From contig JAJFIR010000029.1 in NCBI GenBank assembly GCA_021774795.1, positions 28,527 to 92,526 on the forward strand: a stretch of DNA of 64,000 nucleotides, in the 5' to 3' direction. A program made the translations under genes and the position numbers. This document shows positions 1 to 10,114 of the stretch, piece after piece. The stretch comes from Emcibacteraceae bacterium. GTDB taxonomy: Bacteria > Pseudomonadota > Alphaproteobacteria > Sphingomonadales > Emcibacteraceae. The first letter of the stretch is position 1. The number at the start of each line of letters is the position of its first letter. The notes below the pieces were generated by a model. That model saw only the letters and a list, made by a program, of their open reading frames with translations, did not search any database and was not told the origin of the DNA.

Positions 1-48
1 GAACAAAACACTTGATGAATTAATAAACGTGACCCGTGCGTTAAAAAA

Positions 49-3000
49 TTAAAGCCCTTCATTTCCTAATCTTTTAAAGGCTTTTTCCAGTTTTCTAAGA
101 AAGATATCCGCTTCGTGAATGCCAAAAACCATTGGTGGCTTAGCCTTTAGCACATTTGCATAGGGACCGTCCGTAGAAAGAAGGACCGCATCATCCCGTA
201 AATACTGAATTATGGCATCTGCTTCTTGTGGTGCACGTTCCCTTGTATCGCGGTCCTTAACCAGTTCAGCACCGACAAACAACCCCGAGCCTCTCACGTC
301 TCCTATTAACGATTGCCTATCCATCATATCTCTAAGTCCATCCAGTATATAATTTCCTGTTTCAAGTGCCCTTTGTTGTAGCCCCTCACCTTCAATAACA
401 TCCATTACTGCCAAGCCAACAGCGCAAGACACGGGATTGCCACCAAAGCTATTGAAATATTCCATACCGTTGGCAAACGCGTCGGCAATTTCACGTGTCG
501 TAATGACCGCAGCCATGGGATGACCGTTACCAATGGGTTTTCCAAGGCATACTATATCGGGCACCACTCCTTGTCGTTGAAAACCCCACATATGATCCCC
601 GACGCGGCCAAAACCGACTTGAACTTCGTCCGCTATACAAAGTCCACCTGCACTTCGGGTTTTGTCATAAGCCGCCTTCAAATATCCATCCGGATAAACC
701 ACTTGGCCGCCAACACCCGCAATTGATTCAGCAATGAATACCGCCGGTCCTTCACCGGTTTTTTCCACCAAATCAGCAATTTGTGCATCAACATCCGCTG
801 CGTATTTTTCACCGTTATTATCGCCTAGACCCTTAAATTGACCTTGATAAGGGTCAGGAAATTCCGCGATTCTCACATGCTCCGGGCATCCAATGCCGCC
901 TTTCCGGTTAAATTTATAGGGGCTAATTTCAACGGTAGTGCTGGTATTGCCATGATATCCCCAGTCAACCACGACCGTTGTTTGTCGACCTGTTTTATGA
1001 CGAGCCAGACGTAATGCAAGCTCATTGGCTTCTGAACCAGAATTAACAAAAAACATTACAGAAAGTGGATTAGGCATTGTCGATAAAATGCGAGAAGCCA
1101 ATTTATTAATACCGCTATATAAATAACGCGAGTTTGTGTTCAACAACCTGGCCTGGGCAGTAAGCGCATCCACGACATGAGGATTACAATGCCCAACATG
1201 AGCGATGTTATTAACACAATCAAGAAACCCCCTACCCGTATGATCATATAAGTATGCTCCTCGGCCACGAACCATATGAATGTGCTTGTTATAAGCAACA
1301 CTTAAAGACGGCGCCAATAGTTCGGCGCGATTATTCATTATATCTTTTACAGAAACCGCGGATTTAACGAAGCTTTCCGGTGCTAGCTTCGTGATTAAAT
1401 TGGCGTCCGGGCTGATATCATTCCACACATGCGCTACGGATGGTTCGCATGCGCCCGGAAAATTTCCGTCACTAGTGTCCAGTAAATCAGTAATAATTTG
1501 CAGGTGTAAATGGGTCGACCAGCCACCATTTTCTTTAATATTTCCAACAGTACTAATTTTTTGGCCAGCTTCTACTGTATCACCGATTTTAAGCGCAATA
1601 TCCGATAGGTGCCCGTAAAGAGTATAAAATACCGGACCATTATCGGTTAACTTATGTCTTAAGATCAAAGTATTACCGAAATCATAGGCATCATTATTAT
1701 TTGCTATGTTATGCACGGTTCCCGGTAATGGGCTATAAATGTTGCACCCTTCTTCTATCCAGAAATCTAGCGCAGTGTGGACTGTGCGCCTTTCTGGTCC
1801 AGCTAAACTTTGGCAACCGTCAAATTTAAATGCCGTACGGTTTTCCCCGTAACCACCAATTCCAAACAAGGCGTCGTTATCATTTAAAGTATCGATGACC
1901 CACTGATTATGTTTTTGCGGATCATTTATATATTCACTACCGGGTGCCCCTTCTGCTAGATCCATCATCATACGTGGCTCAGTATTCAAATCAAAATCAA
2001 AGAGTGAAGCTGCTTGACAGTTTATAAGCGTCTCTGCCACGGCGGCGTAATTTCTAGTCGCTCTGAAGCCGCCTGCTTTTCTTGCAAAGCATGCCAGAAA
2101 AGATAAATTAACGTCTTTCAAACGCTTTAAAGCCTTGATTGCCGGTGCTTGAGTGATTATTAAATATTCTTTGTGGGTATCGCTGCTGGCTTTCGTCACA
2201 CGGTTTGACGAAATACAAACGCTCATCACCAAACGCATCGCCGCAAGATCGAACAAAATCTCAAGCTCATCTTCGGTTAACGCAAACTGTTTCGTATAAC
2301 CGTCAATTACGGCATTTGAAACCGCGAACAGATCATCAACATCCAAAATTGCGTATGCCAGCACTATCGCAAGTTCATTAATTTGCTTAGCAAAAAGCAT
2401 GTCCCCAAAATCTATTAGACCACTTATTTTATCGCCCTGAACAACGAGATTATAATCATTCGCATCGCTATGAATAACCGCGGAGCGCATTTTTCTTAGT
2501 CGTGGCGCAACTTTTTGTTCGTATCTATCATAATAATATTCAATTAGTGATTTGACCTTCTTATCTTCAATGTCGTTTATATACTGTTTTGAAAAGAGTG
2601 CGTTGTCCAAATTCCACAAAAAATCCGGTTGATGGGCTTTAATGTGGCCAAAACTCTGCATCGCACTTGAAAAACGACCCATAAAACGGCCCAAATCATA
2701 ATAAAGGGCGACGCTTTTTGTTGCGCCGTTAAATATGTCTCCTTCTAAAAAACTTATCAGGCGAATACCGTAACCGTCATGATCAAAAATTTCTTGGCCT
2801 TCTTTACCCTTCTTGACCGTGGGAATAGCCAAAGATGGGTCAAGCAGCGCCACATGGTTTAGAACCGCATTCTGAAATTCGATTAATTCGCGATCTTCTG
2901 CTTTATTAGCAACTTTTAGAACATATTCCCCATCGTTATTAATTAAGCGTGCGTTTTGATCCCTTTCGCTGACGAGCGGCTTTATGGTGCCGCCCTCATT

Positions 3001-3072
3001 AAAATAATCTTGTGCAATCTTGCTTAATTCCTCCGTTGAAAAAGCAGGGGGCTTGCTTTCAAAAACTTCCAT
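49..3072 (-). CDS. Kinase (APH-fold) / M23 peptidase-like / class III aminotransferase fusion
   Basis: A 1007-residue protein with three domains. Residues about 25-330 are an aminoglycoside-phosphotransferase-fold kinase with H201-S-D203...N208 and the DFG-type D221-F-G. Residues about 400-530 are M23 (LytM-like), with H432...D436 and H521-L-H523, so the zinc ligands look intact. Residues about 575-1007 are a class III PLP aminotransferase, with D815 (ADEVQ) and the Schiff-base lysine K845 (LGKPIGNG). There is no signal peptide, so the M23 part is probably cytoplasmic and may bind a ligand rather than cut peptidoglycan. Human relatives of the outer domains are hydroxylysine kinase (HYKK) and the phospho-lyases PHYKPL/ETNPPL, which suggests that an amino alcohol is phosphorylated and then eliminated; the substrate here is inferred. 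The start has an AAGG ribosome site, and the gene is divergent from the next one. Confidence 0.88.
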   Translation of the reverse strand: MEVFESKPPAFSTEELSKIAQDYFNEGGTIKPLVSERDQNARLINNDGEYVLKVANKAEDRELIEFQNAVLNHVALLDPSLAIPTVKKGKEGQEIFDHDGYGIRLISFLEGDIFNGATKSVALYYDLGRFMGRFSSAMQSFGHIKAHQPDFLWNLDNALFSKQYINDIEDKKVKSLIEYYYDRYEQKVAPRLRKMRSAVIHSDANDYNLVVQGDKISGLIDFGDMLFAKQINELAIVLAYAILDVDDLFAVSNAVIDGYTKQFALTEDELEILFDLAAMRLVMSVCISSNRVTKASSDTHKEYLIITQAPAIKALKRLKDVNLSFLACFARKAGGFRATRNYAAVAETLINCQAASLFDFDLNTEPRMMMDLAEGAPGSEYINDPQKHNQWVIDTLNDNDALFGIGGYGENRTAFKFDGCQSLAGPERRTVHTALDFWIEEGCNIYSPLPGTVHNIANNNDAYDFGNTLILRHKLTDNGPVFYTLYGHLSDIALKIGDTVEAGQKISTVGNIKENGGWSTHLHLQIITDLLDTSDGNFPGACEPSVAHVWNDISPDANLITKLAPESFVKSAVSVKDIMNNRAELLAPSLSVAYNKHIHMVRGRGAYLYDHTGRGFLDCVNNIAHVGHCNPHVVDALTAQARLLNTNSRYLYSGINKLASRILSTMPNPLSVMFFVNSGSEANELALRLARHKTGRQTTVVVDWGYHGNTSTTVEISPYKFNRKGGIGCPEHVRIAEFPDPYQGQFKGLGDNNGEKYAADVDAQIADLVEKTGEGPAVFIAESIAGVGGQVVYPDGYLKAAYDKTRSAGGLCIADEVQVGFGRVGDHMWGFQRQGVVPDIVCLGKPIGNGHPMAAVITTREIADAFANGMEYFNSFGGNPVSCAVGLAVMDVIEGEGLQQRALETGNYILDGLRDMMDRQSLIGDVRGSGLFVGAELVKDRDTRERAPQEADAIIQYLRDDAVLLSTDGPYANVLKAKPPMVFGIHEADIFLRKLEKAFKRLGNEGL

Positions 3073-3223
3073 AATTTAACCTTAAATGATGCAGATTATT
3101 CCTCAGCGCACAATAACAGGCATTTCCTTCCCTGTAAATTTGAAATGCCGCGAATTTAAAATATTTATTCACGGTAACTTACTGATTTGTATGGATAATA
3201 TTTATCCGAAATTTAAAATAAAA

Positions 3224-3239
3224 TGGCATGATAATTGCA
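3224..3239 (+). promoter_or_regulatory. Sigma-54 (RpoN) -24/-12 promoter
   Basis: The sequence TGGCATG-ATAA-TTGCA fits the RpoN consensus TGGCACG-N4-TTGCA at 11 of 12 defined positions, with exact GG/GC spacing. The predicted start of transcription is near 3250, leaving a leader of about 24 nt and an AAGGTG ribosome site before the ATG at 3274. Position and orientation fit promotion of the FlaEY-like gene. An activator site was not identified. Confidence 0.72.
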
Positions 3240-3273
3240 ACATTAATACATTCATTACAAAGGTGATTATGAT

Positions 3274-6200
3274 ATGTCTGATGAGAGTACATTTCAAATT
3301 TTTAATTTCGATGCAAATTTGCTTGGTGCATATTACGGTGCAAGGCAGCAAACAACATCGTTATTAACACTCCCTTCGGTTCCATCAAACGTGTCATTGA
3401 ATAAAACCAATAATGCAATCACACCCTGGGATCAGGATTTAGCCATTGAGCAGGAAAGATTCGCCGATAATAATTCGGCGACCAATCTTTATAAGCTGCT
3501 CACGAAAGATTATACTGCGATCCAGAACAAGACCAATTTTATTGATCGCCTGGATCCCTCTGTACGAAAATCTGATCTTGACGTCGATAGCAAGGGTTTG
3601 TTTACGATTTATAATGCCATAAAAGATTTAAAAACTATCGCCGATTACGCCGGTGACCCCAGGACATCGGAAACAAGACTGCAAGAACTAGATGAATTAT
3701 TCCAATCGGGGCTCGCGCAGATTAAGGATTTTATTAATACCGAAGATTTCGAGGACCTGACACTTCTATTCGGTGAAAAATCAAACACACTAACCAGTAA
3801 AGTGGGTTTAGGCAAAAAACAGTTTGACTATATCGGCCCACAAATACATGTAGGTAAAATAAACGACCCGATCAGCACATTAGCAGGTGGGGAAACTTTT
3901 ACCATCACCATCACGAAAGACACCACGATATCAGGTATTACATCTAAAGTGACTGAAAATTTTAATATTACCGTTCCGGTACTTGAGGAAGATAGAACGC
4001 TTGAAGTATTGCTCGCTCGTATAAATTCAAAGATTCAAGAAACCAAAACCACTAATAATGATGGCGACGAAATACCATTATTTAATACAAGGTTTTTTGC
4101 AGAAGAAATTGAACCAAACACCTTTGCACTGAGAATTAAAACCGATTTCGCTGAAGACATGAGCTTTTCTGCCACTGATACGCAGCCTGCTATTTACGTT
4201 ACCGGAAATACCAATACAATTAATAACTTAACAAAACTGGTTGACGCTGATATTCCGAAAACCTCATTCCTCACCAAACTGACAAACATAGACGCCGTTG
4301 ACGTGACCAGAGAGTTCCATCAATCCATATTTTCGGACGCGAGGGAAGCATTACTTGTTCCAGAAGAAACCGCATCAACGCTTGTTGAAAACCCCCTTCT
4401 TAGAGCGGCCGAAACAATTTCAAACGCCATTGCTAGCGACAGTAAAGGAAATGTTTATGTCGTGGGAAGTACCGACGGACGATTTGCCAACCATCTGAAT
4501 ACTTCCGAAGACGGAGATGCCTATCTCAATAAATATGACGCCAGCGGAAAACTCCTCTGGAGCCGTCTTGTTGGAAGTCAAGGCGAAGGAACGAGTTACG
4601 CAATAGCAATAGACGCGGGTGATAATGTAATCATAGCCGGGCAAGCTGATAAATTATCAAAAGGTGATAGTAATGACCCGCTCGCCACAAGCGACAATAT
4701 ATTTGAAGGGCAAGATAGTTTTGTTGTTAAATATAACAACGTGGGTACGCAGCAATGGACATATCTCAACGATAAGTACGGAACAGACGCGGCACTGTCT
4801 CTTACCACCGATAGTAACGGTGATGTCTATGTGACCGGTAAGAAAAATTCTGTCGAACTGTCTGAAACAATATTGTCAGGAAATGATAATGCCTATGTTT
4901 TAAAGTTAAGCGGATCAAACGGCGCGCAAGCCGATTATGTAGAAATTGGATCGTCAACAGAAGATTTTGGTCAGGCTGTATCGGTCGCATCAGACGGTAA
5001 TATCGTCGTCGCCACTCATGAAAACGGTCATTTTATACTGCAAAAACTGGATAAAGATGACCTAAGCAGTGAATTATGGTCATACGATTTTGGTGATCTG
5101 GGTAACGGCAGCAATATCAATAATATCGCCGTTGAAGGAAACAGGATTTATGTTTCCGGTAGTAGCGCAAATAGCCTGATCGGTGGTGGCACAGAAATTG
5201 ATGCGCCTCTTGGAGATCTTGATAATTTTGTTTTGGCACTTGACGATTTGGGTGGAAGTGCGTCTGCTGACTGGACAAAATTCATAGGCAGCGATCAAAC
5301 TGACAACCACGGCGAGATAACGGTTTCCGGTGGAAAAATATACATGTCGGGCACAACATCAGGCGTGGTCGATGGATCAAGCAAACAGGGAACAACAGAT
5401 AGCTTTGCAACAAAAATAGACGCGACTACTGGTGCAACTGATTGGATAAAACAATTGGGCCTCTCGACAGAAAATCGAAGCGCTAGCGGCGTAACATTTG
5501 CAACTCTTGGAACTTCGGTCCTTACAAAGTTAGGTCTGCCCATCGGTGAATTTGCGGATGACGAAAAAAGAAATGTTCTAACGCAAACCACTGCCCGCGC
5601 TGGTGATTATTTTTATGTAAAGGTTAATAATTTTTCAACAAAGAAAATTGAAATCAAGGAAGGGGACACATACAGAACCCTTGCGAACCGGATCAACCAG
5701 GCTTCTTTCAGATATATAAAAGCCAGTGTCTCATTTAATTCCGGTACCAGCTCAAGTGCGGATGCAACAGAAGAAAAAAAATTTGATGCCAAGGCTATTA
5801 TAGCGGAAAAGCTAAAGCAAATTCAAGATGAACGAAATGGTGTCGTCACTGAAGAGACATTTAAGGTTGCGAAACCGAACCTGGCCGGAAACACATTAAA
5901 AATTGCCAGTCAGGACGGCGGAAGGATTGAGATAATAGCCGGGCGCGGTGAAAAAGATGCTCTTAAAAAATTGGGTCTTGAGCCTACATTAATATTATCC
6001 TCTGAAGAACTTTTTGACCTTGAAAAGGAGGAAAGCTCGAGTAATGACAAGAAAATAGGCGGTGTGTTTGCCTTTAAATTGGATGACCGCTTTTCTCTTC
6101 TGGATAAACGCGACGCCCGATATGTGGCACAGGAACTCTTATTTTCAATAAGGGTCGTTCAAGCGGCATACCGATCATTAACATTTGATCCGTTGGCAGA

Positions 6201-6339
6201 GCAAATCAAACAGGATGCATTAAAAAACGGCAATAACGGCCCCGTGCCACCCTATTTACAAAAACAACTTGCCAATTATCAGGATGGGTTGAATAGAATT
6301 AGCGCCATAGTGCCGCAAGGTGGCGGCATAATTACTTAA
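3274..6339 (+). CDS. Large SBBP beta-propeller protein, FlaEY-like
   Basis: A 1021-residue acidic protein with no signal peptide or membrane segment. Residues about 380-740 hold repeated beta-propeller blades of the SBBP type (recurring D-x-x-GN-V/I-Y-V-x-G and W-x-x-x-x-G patterns). These are flanked by alpha/beta regions with no motif I recognise. The C-terminal about 100 residues are helical. Length, propeller core and N-terminal style recall FlaEY, the regulator of flagellin expression in Caulobacter. This family call is from memory and tentative, but the sigma-54 promoter just upstream is what a flagellar-hierarchy gene would carry. No other flagellar gene is in the window. A secreted or surface adhesin-like role cannot be excluded. 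Confidence 0.5.
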   Translation: MSDESTFQIFNFDANLLGAYYGARQQTTSLLTLPSVPSNVSLNKTNNAITPWDQDLAIEQERFADNNSATNLYKLLTKDYTAIQNKTNFIDRLDPSVRKSDLDVDSKGLFTIYNAIKDLKTIADYAGDPRTSETRLQELDELFQSGLAQIKDFINTEDFEDLTLLFGEKSNTLTSKVGLGKKQFDYIGPQIHVGKINDPISTLAGGETFTITITKDTTISGITSKVTENFNITVPVLEEDRTLEVLLARINSKIQETKTTNNDGDEIPLFNTRFFAEEIEPNTFALRIKTDFAEDMSFSATDTQPAIYVTGNTNTINNLTKLVDADIPKTSFLTKLTNIDAVDVTREFHQSIFSDAREALLVPEETASTLVENPLLRAAETISNAIASDSKGNVYVVGSTDGRFANHLNTSEDGDAYLNKYDASGKLLWSRLVGSQGEGTSYAIAIDAGDNVIIAGQADKLSKGDSNDPLATSDNIFEGQDSFVVKYNNVGTQQWTYLNDKYGTDAALSLTTDSNGDVYVTGKKNSVELSETILSGNDNAYVLKLSGSNGAQADYVEIGSSTEDFGQAVSVASDGNIVVATHENGHFILQKLDKDDLSSELWSYDFGDLGNGSNINNIAVEGNRIYVSGSSANSLIGGGTEIDAPLGDLDNFVLALDDLGGSASADWTKFIGSDQTDNHGEITVSGGKIYMSGTTSGVVDGSSKQGTTDSFATKIDATTGATDWIKQLGLSTENRSASGVTFATLGTSVLTKLGLPIGEFADDEKRNVLTQTTARAGDYFYVKVNNFSTKKIEIKEGDTYRTLANRINQASFRYIKASVSFNSGTSSSADATEEKKFDAKAIIAEKLKQIQDERNGVVTEETFKVAKPNLAGNTLKIASQDGGRIEIIAGRGEKDALKKLGLEPTLILSSEELFDLEKEESSSNDKKIGGVFAFKLDDRFSLLDKRDARYVAQELLFSIRVVQAAYRSLTFDPLAEQIKQDALKNGNNGPVPPYLQKQLANYQDGLNRISAIVPQGGGIIT

Positions 6340-6463
6340 TCCGTTTGGCAAAATTTAAATATTTTATTCTTCTTCCATATCGCAACATATTCTATTTATT
6401 GTTAAGCGAACTCATTTGAACTAACATAAGTTTAGTTTTAATTACCCCAGAGAGTCCTCCATC

Positions 6464-7666
6464 ATGGAAGCCACACAAGAAAATTCAAAAGAGTTTAACC
6501 CGAAGTCTCCATTTCCACACAAAGAAGCTTTTTTTCCTATTATAGGGACCTACTTTGAGGCCGGTGCTCAACACCCAATGAGCAGAGGATGTCATAAAGC
6601 GATAGAAGCGTATGTCGCCTATAAAGGTTTTCATACGGAAAGCGGTTATGATCCTATTTCAATGAGAAAGAATGTGATTGAAAAGTTTGCGACTTTAATC
6701 AATGCACGTCCTTCCGAAATATCTTATGTGGGAAGCACCACCATTGGTGAGAATCTGATTATCAAAGCTCTTGAACTGGATAAAAAAGGAGGCAGAATAG
6801 TCACTGATGACTTGCATTATTTTGGATCGTACCAAATATACGGTGAACTGGTAAAGTTAGGTGTAGAAGTAATAACACTACGTCACAAAAACGGTGTCAT
6901 AAATACAAAAGATTATGAAAAAGCGATAACCGATGAAACAAACTTGATAGCACTCTCAAGCATATCAACATTTAACGGTTTTCAGCATGATTTAAAGCGT
7001 ATTTGCGATTTGGCTCATCGAAAAGGTGCCCTAGTTTACGCCGATATAATTCATCATGTCGGTGCAGTTCCGTTTGACGTAAAACAATCTGACGTAGATT
7101 TTTGTTCTTGCGGTTCGTTTAAATGGCTAATGGCTGATCAGGGACTAGGTTTCATTTATGTCAAAGATGATGTGCTACACAAACTTAAACGACCCTGGTA
7201 CGGAAAACGTCAAGTAAAAAATTTAATTACTCATGTCTTTCCCGGCGACGATATGAACGATAACGGTAACGATAACCATGTCTACGAATATGAGCTTTCA
7301 GAAACGACAGACGGATATTTTTCGATCTGGTCAGAGCCCCGAGCGGTAATTGCTCAGCTTAATTATTCTCTCAGCTATCTTTTAGACTGTACCGTGGAGC
7401 GCATCGTTGCCTACCGCCGGCCTATGATTGATCGATTGAAGGTGGCTATACCTAAACTCGGCTATCCTCTTTTGACCCCTGCTGAAAGCAATGCCCCGCT
7501 CGTTACATTCGAATGTGCCAATGCCAAACAAAAACTTGGCCCCGCGTTTGAAACTGCTGGGATTAAAGCAAGCCTTTATAAGGGACATTTTCGAATAGCC
7601 CTCTCCGTTTATAATGATATGGATGACGTGGAACTTTTAGTGCAAACGTTGAAGGAAATAAGTTAG
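6464..7666 (+). CDS. Class V-fold PLP aminotransferase / cysteine desulfurase-like
   Basis: A 400-residue fold-type I PLP enzyme. Family marks include the Asp contacting the pyridine ring followed by a His pair (ADIIHHVG) and the Schiff-base lysine in SFKWLMADQG. The family includes cysteine desulfurases, isopenicillin-N-epimerase-like enzymes and kynureninases. No catalytic Cys loop typical of NifS/IscS/SufS is evident, so sulfur transfer is unlikely and the substrate is unknown. An AGAGAGT stretch lies 11-17 nt before the ATG. The gene's stop overlaps that of the convergent gene by 4 nt. Confidence 0.8.
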   Translation: MEATQENSKEFNPKSPFPHKEAFFPIIGTYFEAGAQHPMSRGCHKAIEAYVAYKGFHTESGYDPISMRKNVIEKFATLINARPSEISYVGSTTIGENLIIKALELDKKGGRIVTDDLHYFGSYQIYGELVKLGVEVITLRHKNGVINTKDYEKAITDETNLIALSSISTFNGFQHDLKRICDLAHRKGALVYADIIHHVGAVPFDVKQSDVDFCSCGSFKWLMADQGLGFIYVKDDVLHKLKRPWYGKRQVKNLITHVFPGDDMNDNGNDNHVYEYELSETTDGYFSIWSEPRAVIAQLNYSLSYLLDCTVERIVAYRRPMIDRLKVAIPKLGYPLLTPAESNAPLVTFECANAKQKLGPAFETAGIKASLYKGHFRIALSVYNDMDDVELLVQTLKEIS

Positions 7667-8979
7667 TGAGAATTCTGATAAGTTTTAAACCACTCGAGAA
7701 ACTTATTCCGCTCAAGCGGCTCACTTATTAAAAACCCCTGGAATTCGTCACAACCATATTCCTTTAGCAGGTCTGACTGTGCTTGATGTTCTACACCCAT
7801 TACAACAACTCTGAAGTCCATACTTTGCCCTAACATTATGATGGATTTGAAAATAGCGGTGCTTTTATCATCTTCCGGTACATCCGACAAGAAATTGCGG
7901 TCAATTTTTATTTCATCAACCTTCAAATTTTTGAGAACCGATAGGCTTGAAAAACCAGAACCAAAACCATCTATGGAAACCTGGTACCCATAGTTTTTTA
8001 TTTCAGTAAGTAATGCCGAAACTAATGTCTCACCGCCACTAATGATATTCTCGCTAATTTCCAAAATAATATTATGTGGTTTAGCATCTTTTCTTGCTGA
8101 CAATTTATGAAGTAATGCGAGTAAAGAAGCACTATTTTTAAGTTGAACATCAGATATGTTAATGGAAATTGGCAAATTTATACCAAGATTTTGCCATTCA
8201 ATACTTAGAGCACAACATTCTTCCAGAACCCATTCTCCAATTTTTAAGATCAGATTGCTGCTTTCTGCGATCGGAATAAAATCATTAGGCGGCAAGATAT
8301 TGCCATCAACATCCTTCATCCTTACCAAGGCTTCAATGCCACGAACTTCACCCGTTTTGACTGCAATTTTAGGCTGCAATTGAAGGATGAAACTCTCATT
8401 AGCCAGTGTAGACAGAATGGAATTTTTAACGTCTTCCCGCTCTTCAATTCTCTGACCAAGTTCTTGATTATAATAATAATAACTAACTTCACTATTTGCT
8501 AATGCCATTTGAAGTGCCACATTGGCATTCGCTATAATTTCCTCTACCTCGCAGCTGTCATAAGGCAATAATGTGATACCAACAGTGATAGAAGGATTGA
8601 TCTGCTGTCCGTCAATTTCACATTCTATTGTCAGATATTCCTGAACTTTCTTCATCACGACATGAATGTTTTCCGGTCTTTTGATACTATTTGCAATGAT
8701 GACGAATTGATGTTCATCAAATCTAACGGCAGTATCCATATCCCATAAACATTTATTTAATCGTGCCGCGATCAGTGTCAAAAAATCATTAATGTTACCT
8801 TCACCAACTAATATGGAAATTTCACCCATATTATCGATGTTTACGAGCAGCACCCCACAATATGTTTCCTGCCGCTTAATTTGGATTAGAATGTCGTCTA
8901 AAACGGACCAAAGATGCCCGCGTTTTGGCAGTCCCGTTACGGTATCAAGTAGATTAGGATCCATCATAATTTCCGCCAC
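7663..8979 (-). CDS. Degenerate GGDEF-EAL protein (probable c-di-GMP effector)
   Basis: A 438-residue soluble protein with an N-terminal GGDEF fold (about 10-170) and a C-terminal EAL fold (about 185-430). The GGDEF signature reads R-F-D88-E-H-Q-F92, so cyclase activity is not expected. In the EAL domain E216-A-L218, N274, E307, D337, K358, D360 and Q414 are kept. However, the second Asp of the DDFG motif is G338, and the Glu of the AEGVE motif is M394. Both are metal or catalytic positions in known phosphodiesterases, so the protein probably binds rather than hydrolyses c-di-GMP, or has lost both roles. No sensor or membrane domain is present. Confidence 0.85.
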   Translation of the reverse strand: MAEIMMDPNLLDTVTGLPKRGHLWSVLDDILIQIKRQETYCGVLLVNIDNMGEISILVGEGNINDFLTLIAARLNKCLWDMDTAVRFDEHQFVIIANSIKRPENIHVVMKKVQEYLTIECEIDGQQINPSITVGITLLPYDSCEVEEIIANANVALQMALANSEVSYYYYNQELGQRIEEREDVKNSILSTLANESFILQLQPKIAVKTGEVRGIEALVRMKDVDGNILPPNDFIPIAESSNLILKIGEWVLEECCALSIEWQNLGINLPISINISDVQLKNSASLLALLHKLSARKDAKPHNIILEISENIISGGETLVSALLTEIKNYGYQVSIDGFGSGFSSLSVLKNLKVDEIKIDRNFLSDVPEDDKSTAIFKSIIMLGQSMDFRVVVMGVEHQAQSDLLKEYGCDEFQGFLISEPLERNKFLEWFKTYQNSH

Positions 8980-9064
8980 ATAAGTTTCATTAAATACTTA
9001 CGACATAATGCGTTAAAGATATATTAAATGAGCCTATTTTCATATAACAAATAGAGAGTTAACC

Positions 9065-10075
9065 CTATCTATCAAGTTCACCAAACCTTTTGTTTAAGAT
9101 AGGATATTTTTGCCAGTCCTTGTGATCAAAATGCCACCATTCGTTTGAAACGACTTTAAAGCCTTCCGCCTCCATTATGGTACGAAGCAAATCACGGTGC
9201 CACCGTTCCAGCGAAGTACCACCCATATAGTCGGGATAAGACCGATCCGACATCTCGTCATATGTTCCCACCATTTTGACGACTTCTCCCGAATTCAATT
9301 CATATAAGGTTAGGTCAATCGCACTTCCCATATTGTGTTTTGATCCGGATTGCGGATTGGCAACAAAATCCCTTTCCGGTCCTTCGGTTGCGTCCCAGAA
9401 AATTTTAGTGACGTACCATGGGCGATACGCATCATGCACCAATATACCGTATCCCAGTTTATTTAGTTTTTTATTTGCTTCATTTAATGCCAGCACTGCG
9501 GGACGCTGCAAAAAGCTTTTTGCCTGCGAATAAGTAGCGACGCTTAAGAAGTTATTTGTCGTCGCATAACGAATATCCAATTTAACATTATCAAGAACAG
9601 TCGTAATATCAACAAGGTCCGGCTCGCGAAAATCGCCTTTCTGAACGGGTGGCGTTGCATTTAAAGCGGCCTCTAATAAGGGAGCCAATCCATTCTTCAT
9701 TTCAACTTTAAAAGATTGCCCGTCGCGCGGTTCTATGTGAATTCGATGAAACGTATCATCACCCATTTTAAGCATTGACCCCTGCCCCATTTGATCACGC
9801 GAAAACACAACATCGATATCATAATATGAAAAATGGTCAGGACTAGTTTCTGCTAATGTAATATCGGATTTTTGACCATTCGGATTTACAATAGCATGAA
9901 GCGAACCACCATCTTCTCTAATGATGATCTTTATATCTTCCTTGACATATTCACCTAGAATTCCTGTCCATTTTTCAGGTGACGGGACGGGCTTTGCATC
10001 AAAGTCAAATGCATATGCATTAAAACTTTGAAAACAAAAAAGTAGAATTAAGATATTGCAGATAAATAAACGCAT
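9065..10075 (-). CDS. VanX/DdpX-like D-Ala-D-Ala dipeptidase (M15D), exported
   Basis: A 336-residue protein with a signal peptide (about 1-22, ending FNAYA). The C-terminal half is peptidase family M15D: the DAYRPW arginine, the zinc motif in SKHNMGSAID (His and Asp), and EWWHFDH supplying the catalytic Glu and third zinc His. VanX and DdpX split D-Ala-D-Ala; a periplasmic copy would recycle cell-wall dipeptide rather than give glycopeptide resistance. Residues about 30-140 form an extra beta-rich domain (YVKEDIKIIIREDGGSL region) resembling DUF3471, which also ends the serine hydrolase at 13798. It lies 39 nt after a Sel1 gene and is probably co-transcribed with it. Confidence 0.85.
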   Translation of the reverse strand: MRLFICNILILLFCFQSFNAYAFDFDAKPVPSPEKWTGILGEYVKEDIKIIIREDGGSLHAIVNPNGQKSDITLAETSPDHFSYYDIDVVFSRDQMGQGSMLKMGDDTFHRIHIEPRDGQSFKVEMKNGLAPLLEAALNATPPVQKGDFREPDLVDITTVLDNVKLDIRYATTNNFLSVATYSQAKSFLQRPAVLALNEANKKLNKLGYGILVHDAYRPWYVTKIFWDATEGPERDFVANPQSGSKHNMGSAIDLTLYELNSGEVVKMVGTYDEMSDRSYPDYMGGTSLERWHRDLLRTIMEAEGFKVVSNEWWHFDHKDWQKYPILNKRFGELDR

Positions 10076-10114
10076 CTAATAGTCACTCCCCGTTGCTGCA
10101 TACCGAAATACAGT

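Noticed and set aside
3086..3367. 93-codon open frame overlapping the sigma-54 promoter
   Set aside because: It runs through the promoter and into the FlaEY-like gene in another frame and has no ribosome site.
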